A stretch of 9,358 nt of DNA from Actinomycetes bacterium. GTDB lineage: Bacteria > Actinomycetota > Actinomycetes > Actinomycetales > Cellulomonadaceae. How positions within the stretch are numbered: position 1 is the stretch's first letter; each line of letters opens with the position of its first letter. The stretch is from positions 1 through 9,358 of the forward strand of contig JAJYTJ010000144.1 of the NCBI GenBank assembly GCA_021793115.1, read 5' to 3'. The notes beneath the pieces were generated by a model, which worked only from the letters and a program-made list of their open reading frames with translations, had not been told where the DNA came from and did no database searches. This document shows positions 6,562 through 9,358 of the stretch, piece after piece. The position numbers were made by a program, and so were the translations under genes.

Positions 6562-7499
6562 CACCTGGCCCTCCGTCCGGTCGGCGCGGTCGGGTCCGTC
6601 TGGGTCAGGTCGAGGAACACCTGCTCGAGATCCGCGCGCTCGGTCCGCAGCTCGTGGGCGTACATCCCCGCCAGCGCGAGCGCCCGGTTGACGTCGAGGG
6701 AGGTCGCGCCCGTCACGACGAGGTCGCTGCCCTCGTCGGACACGGTCCAGCCGTGGCCACGCAGCAGGTGGGAGGCGGCGTCGCGGTCCGCGACCCCGAC
6801 GCGGACGGGTGCCGCTCCCCCGGCGGACAGCAGCTCGTCCACCGGCCCCGACGCGACGAGCCGGCCGCGGGCGACGATCGAGAGGGTGTCGGCGATCTGC
6901 TGCACCTCGGCGAGGATGTGGCTCGAGACCAGCACGGTCTTGCCGCGGTCCGCCAGGCCGCGCATCGTCGAGCGGACCTCGCGGATGCCGGCCGGGTCGA
7001 GCCCGTTCGTCGGCTCGTCGAAGATCAGCAGGTCCGGGTCCTTGAGGAGCGTCGCCGCGATCGCCAGCCGCTGCCGCATGCCGAGCGAGTAGGTGCGCAC
7101 CTCGCTGTCGGCGCGGTCGGCCAGGCCGACGTCGCCCAGCACCACACCCACCTGGTGCCGGTCGACGCCGATCGCCTGCGCGAGCAGCTCGAGGTTGCGC
7201 CGCCCGGAGAAGTGCCAGAAGAACTTGGGCGCCTCGACGATCGCGCCGATCCGCCCGACGACGGCGGGCAGCCGGGCCGGCACGGGCGTGCCGAACACCG
7301 CCATCTCGCCGCGGTCGGCGTGGACCAGGCCGAGCAGCATGCGGATCGTCGTCGTCTTGCCCGAGCCGTTCGGCCCGAGGAAGGCGTGCACGCCGCCGGC
7401 CGGCACGTCGAGGTCGAGCGACTCCACGGCGACGATGCGGCGTCCACGCGTGCGGTAGGTCTTGCGCAGGCCGCGGGTGCTCACCGCCAGGTCGGCCAT
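6561..7499 (-). CDS. ABC transporter ATP-binding protein (BcrA/DrrA-like)
   Basis: Cytoplasmic ATPase driving the permease encoded directly downstream. The 312-residue product has Walker A GPNGSGKTT (42-50), a VEAPKFFWHFSGRRNLE segment in the Q-loop region (88-104), signature YSLGMRQRLAIA (137-148) in the SLGM form usual for this subfamily, Walker B LLIFDEP with catalytic E162, D-loop GLDP (167-170) and switch His (H194). Residues about 225-300 form the small C-terminal domain seen in BcrA/CcmA-like ATPases, ending LEQVFLDLT. ATG at 7499 is preceded by GGAGGGGG (7511-7504) at ideal spacing. The subfamily includes lantibiotic, bacitracin and anthracycline self-resistance exporters, but also many uncharacterised pairs, and no biosynthetic cluster is visible here, so no substrate is proposed. 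Confidence 0.94.
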   Translation of the reverse strand: MADLAVSTRGLRKTYRTRGRRIVAVESLDLDVPAGGVHAFLGPNGSGKTTTIRMLLGLVHADRGEMAVFGTPVPARLPAVVGRIGAIVEAPKFFWHFSGRRNLELLAQAIGVDRHQVGVVLGDVGLADRADSEVRTYSLGMRQRLAIAATLLKDPDLLIFDEPTNGLDPAGIREVRSTMRGLADRGKTVLVSSHILAEVQQIADTLSIVARGRLVASGPVDELLSAGGAAPVRVGVADRDAASHLLRGHGWTVSDEGSDLVVTGATSLDVNRALALAGMYAHELRTERADLEQVFLDLTQTDPTAPTGRRAR

Positions 7500-7683
7500 C
7501 GGTCCCCCTCCGACTGGGCGACGCGACGGTGCGGCGCCCGCGGTCACCCTAGCCGGGGGTCACGGCCCCGCGAGGTGGTTCCCGGGCCGAGCCGCAGGTC
7601 GGCGTCCGGCAGCGCCCACTCGCCGTGCGTGAGCGCGTGCGCCACGACCCCGTCACGGCGCGGGTCGAGGTCGACCGGAGGCG
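7500..7683 (-). promoter_or_regulatory. ilvD to ABC intergenic region with a probable ABC promoter
   Basis: On the minus strand TAGGGT (7551-7546) fits a TANNNT -10 box and would give a leader of about 40 bases before the strong ribosome binding site of the ATPase gene; no convincing -35 is seen. An imperfect inverted repeat, GCGCC-AC-GAC / GTC-AC-GGCGC (7639-7661), might end ilvD transcription, but it lacks a T-run and has two mismatched pairs. A 33-codon GTG-started frame (7645-7544) fills part of the gap but has no good ribosome binding site. Read-through from ilvD into the ABC genes is therefore possible. Confidence 0.4.
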
Positions 7684-9358
7684 TCAGCGCTTGGGCAGCA
7701 GGGAGACGTCGCGCACGGCGCCGCGGTCGGCGCTGGTGGCCATCGCCGCGTAGGCGCGCAGCGCCGGCGAGACGTAGCGGTCGCGGTGCGCGGGCCGCCA
7801 CGGGGTCTCGGACGCCTCCATCTTCGCCCGGCGCTCGGCGAGCACCTCGTCGCTCACGTTGAGGCGGATGAGCCGCGACTCGACGTCGACCTCGATCTCG
7901 TCGCCGTCCTCGATGAGGCCGATGGTGCCGCCGGCGGCCGCCTCCGGGGAGACGTGGCCCACCGAGATCCCGGTGGACCCGCCGGAGAACCGGCCGTCGG
8001 TGATGAGCGCGACGTCCTTGCCCAGGCCGCGGCCCTTGATGAAGCTCGTCGGGTAGAGCATCTCCTGCATTCCGGGGCCGCCCGCGGGGCCCTCGTAGCG
8101 CACGACGACGACGTGCCCGGGCGCCACCTGCTTGGACAGGATCTTCTCGACGGCCTCCTCCTGGGACTCGCACACGAGCGCGCGCCCGACGAAGTGCCAC
8201 AGGCTCGGGTCGATCCCGGCGGTCTTGATGACGGCACCGTCCTGGGCGAGGTTGCCGCGCAGCACCACGAGGCCGCCCTGTGCGGTGTAGGCGTGCGCCA
8301 CGTCCCGGATGCAGCCGTTCGCCGCGTCGGTGTCGAGGTGGTCCCAGCGGTTGGAGGTGGAGAACGCCTTCGTCGTGCGCACGCCGCCGGGCGCGGCGTG
8401 GAACAGCTCGATCGCCCGGTCGGTGGCCTTCCCGCCGCGCACGTCCCAGTCGGCCAGCCACGCCTCGAGCGTCGGGGTGTGGACGCTCGTCACGTCGTGG
8501 TCCAGCAGCCCGGCGCGGTCGAGCTCGCCGAGGATCGCGGGGATGCCGCCCGCGCGGTGCACGTCCTCCATGTGGAAGTCCGGGTGGTTGGGCGCAACCT
8601 TGGCGAGGTTCGGCACGCGGCGCGAGATCGCCTCGATGTCGTGCAGCGTGAAGTCGACCCCGGCCTCCTGCGCGGCGGCCAGGATGTGCAGCACGGTGTT
8701 CGTCGAGCCGCCCATCGCCATGTCCAGGGACATCGCGTTGGCGAACGCCGCCTTGGTGGCGATGCCGCGCGGTGTGACCGAGTCGTCCTCGTCCTCGTAG
8801 TAGCGCTTGGCCATGCCGACGATGCGCCGGCCGGCCTCGAGGAACAGCTCGCGCCGCGCGGTGTGGGTCGCCAGCGTCGAGCCGTTGCCCGGCAGCGACA
8901 GGCCGAGCGCCTCGGTGAGGCAGTTCATCGAGTTGGCGGTGAACATGCCAGAGCACGAGCCGCACGTGGGGCACGCGTTGGCCTCGACCAGGCCGAGCGC
9001 GTCGTCGGAGACGTTCTCGTCGGCCGAGTAGTTGATGGCGTTGATGAGGTTGAGGTGGGTCGAGGCCACGCCGTCGGCGACCACGGCCTTGCCGGCCTCC
9101 ATGGGGCCGCCGGAGACGAAGATCGCCGGGATGTTGAGCCGGAGCGCGGCGTTGAGCATGCCGGGTGTGATCTTGTCGCAGTTGGAGATGCAGACGAGCG
9201 CGTCCGCGGTGTGGGCCTGGACCATGTACTCGACGGAGTCCGCGATGAGGTCGCGGCTGGGCAGGCTGTAGAGCATCCCGTCGTGGCCCATGGCGATGCC
9301 GTCGTCGACGGCGATCGTGTTGAACTCCTTGGCGACGCCGCCCGCCTCGCGGATCGCG
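7684..9358 (-). CDS. ilvD: Dihydroxy-acid dehydratase, lacking its N-terminus (gene runs off the right edge)
   Basis: Iron-sulphur enzyme that dehydrates dihydroxyisovalerate and dihydroxymethylvalerate to the keto acids preceding valine and isoleucine. The visible 557 residues begin within [19 protein letters not shown] and continue through [13 protein letters not shown], the cluster cysteine in [11 protein letters not shown] (visible residue 60), [30 protein letters not shown] with further cluster cysteines (129, 132 and 135), LPGNGST, and near the end [21 protein letters not shown]. The spacing of 72 residues between the first cluster Cys and the PTC cysteine matches E. coli IlvD, so this is the roughly 616-residue type with about 60 residues missing past the edge. 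An internal Met at 9291 is not the start, because family-typical sequence precedes it. The stop is TGA at 7686-7684. It has the same strand as ilvB, about 6.9 kb away. Confidence 0.97.
   Translation of the reverse strand, partial: AIREAGGVAKEFNTIAVDDGIAMGHDGMLYSLPSRDLIADSVEYMVQAHTADALVCISNCDKITPGMLNAALRLNIPAIFVSGGPMEAGKAVVADGVASTHLNLINAINYSADENVSDDALGLVEANACPTCGSCSGMFTANSMNCLTEALGLSLPGNGSTLATHTARRELFLEAGRRIVGMAKRYYEDEDDSVTPRGIATKAAFANAMSLDMAMGGSTNTVLHILAAAQEAGVDFTLHDIEAISRRVPNLAKVAPNHPDFHMEDVHRAGGIPAILGELDRAGLLDHDVTSVHTPTLEAWLADWDVRGGKATDRAIELFHAAPGGVRTTKAFSTSNRWDHLDTDAANGCIRDVAHAYTAQGGLVVLRGNLAQDGAVIKTAGIDPSLWHFVGRALVCESQEEAVEKILSKQVAPGHVVVVRYEGPAGGPGMQEMLYPTSFIKGRGLGKDVALITDGRFSGGSTGISVGHVSPEAAAGGTIGLIEDGDEIEVDVESRLIRLNVSDEVLAERRAKMEASETPWRPAHRDRYVSPALRAYAAMATSADRGAVRDVSLLPKR

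Noticed and set aside
7500..7547. Earlier GTG start (7547) for the ABC ATPase
   Set aside because: It overlaps the proposed -10 box, and ATG 7499 has a strong ribosome binding site at correct spacing and matches the family N-terminus.
1..9358. Search for mobile elements, CRISPR arrays, tRNA/rRNA genes and direct repeats
   Set aside because: No transposase or integrase frame, no regularly spaced repeats and no tRNA-like cloverleaf was recognised; composition is uniform from end to end.

Overview
The window looks like chromosomal DNA from a very GC-rich actinobacterium. Nearly every codon ends in G or C, genes are tightly packed, start codons are ATG or GTG, and two genes seem to start at or very near their transcription start. 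A Cellulomonas-like member of the Micrococcales would fit, but that is only an impression from codon use and protein style. There is no sign of phage, insertion sequences, CRISPR or tRNA/rRNA genes.

Layout, left to right: (1) the 5' 40% of ilvB, acetolactate synthase large subunit, on the minus strand and cut by the left edge; (2) a 233-base leader for ilvB holding a promoter with a 19-bp palindrome over its -35, a 14-codon leader peptide with a Leu-Val-Val-Val-Leu run, alternative RNA pairings and a textbook intrinsic terminator, i.e. a branched-chain amino acid attenuator; (3) ornithine cyclodeaminase on the minus strand; (4) a 64-bp divergent promoter region with inverted repeats; (5) a large fused proline dehydrogenase / glutamate-semialdehyde dehydrogenase (PutA type) on the plus strand; (6) an ABC-2 type permease and its ATPase on the minus strand, translationally coupled; (7) a 184-bp gap with a likely promoter for the ABC pair; (8) ilvD, dihydroxy-acid dehydratase, on the minus strand and cut by the right edge.

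Functionally there are three groups. ilvD and ilvB act in isoleucine/valine (and, through ketoisovalerate, leucine) synthesis. Ornithine cyclodeaminase and PutA together can take ornithine to proline and on to glutamate. The ABC pair is an exporter-like transporter of unknown substrate. The ABC pair and the proline/ornithine genes lie between the two ilv genes.

I see no wholly new biological system. The most rewarding parts are non-coding: the complete-looking ilvB attenuator at about 784-940 and the compact ocd/putA divergent promoter at 2016-2079.
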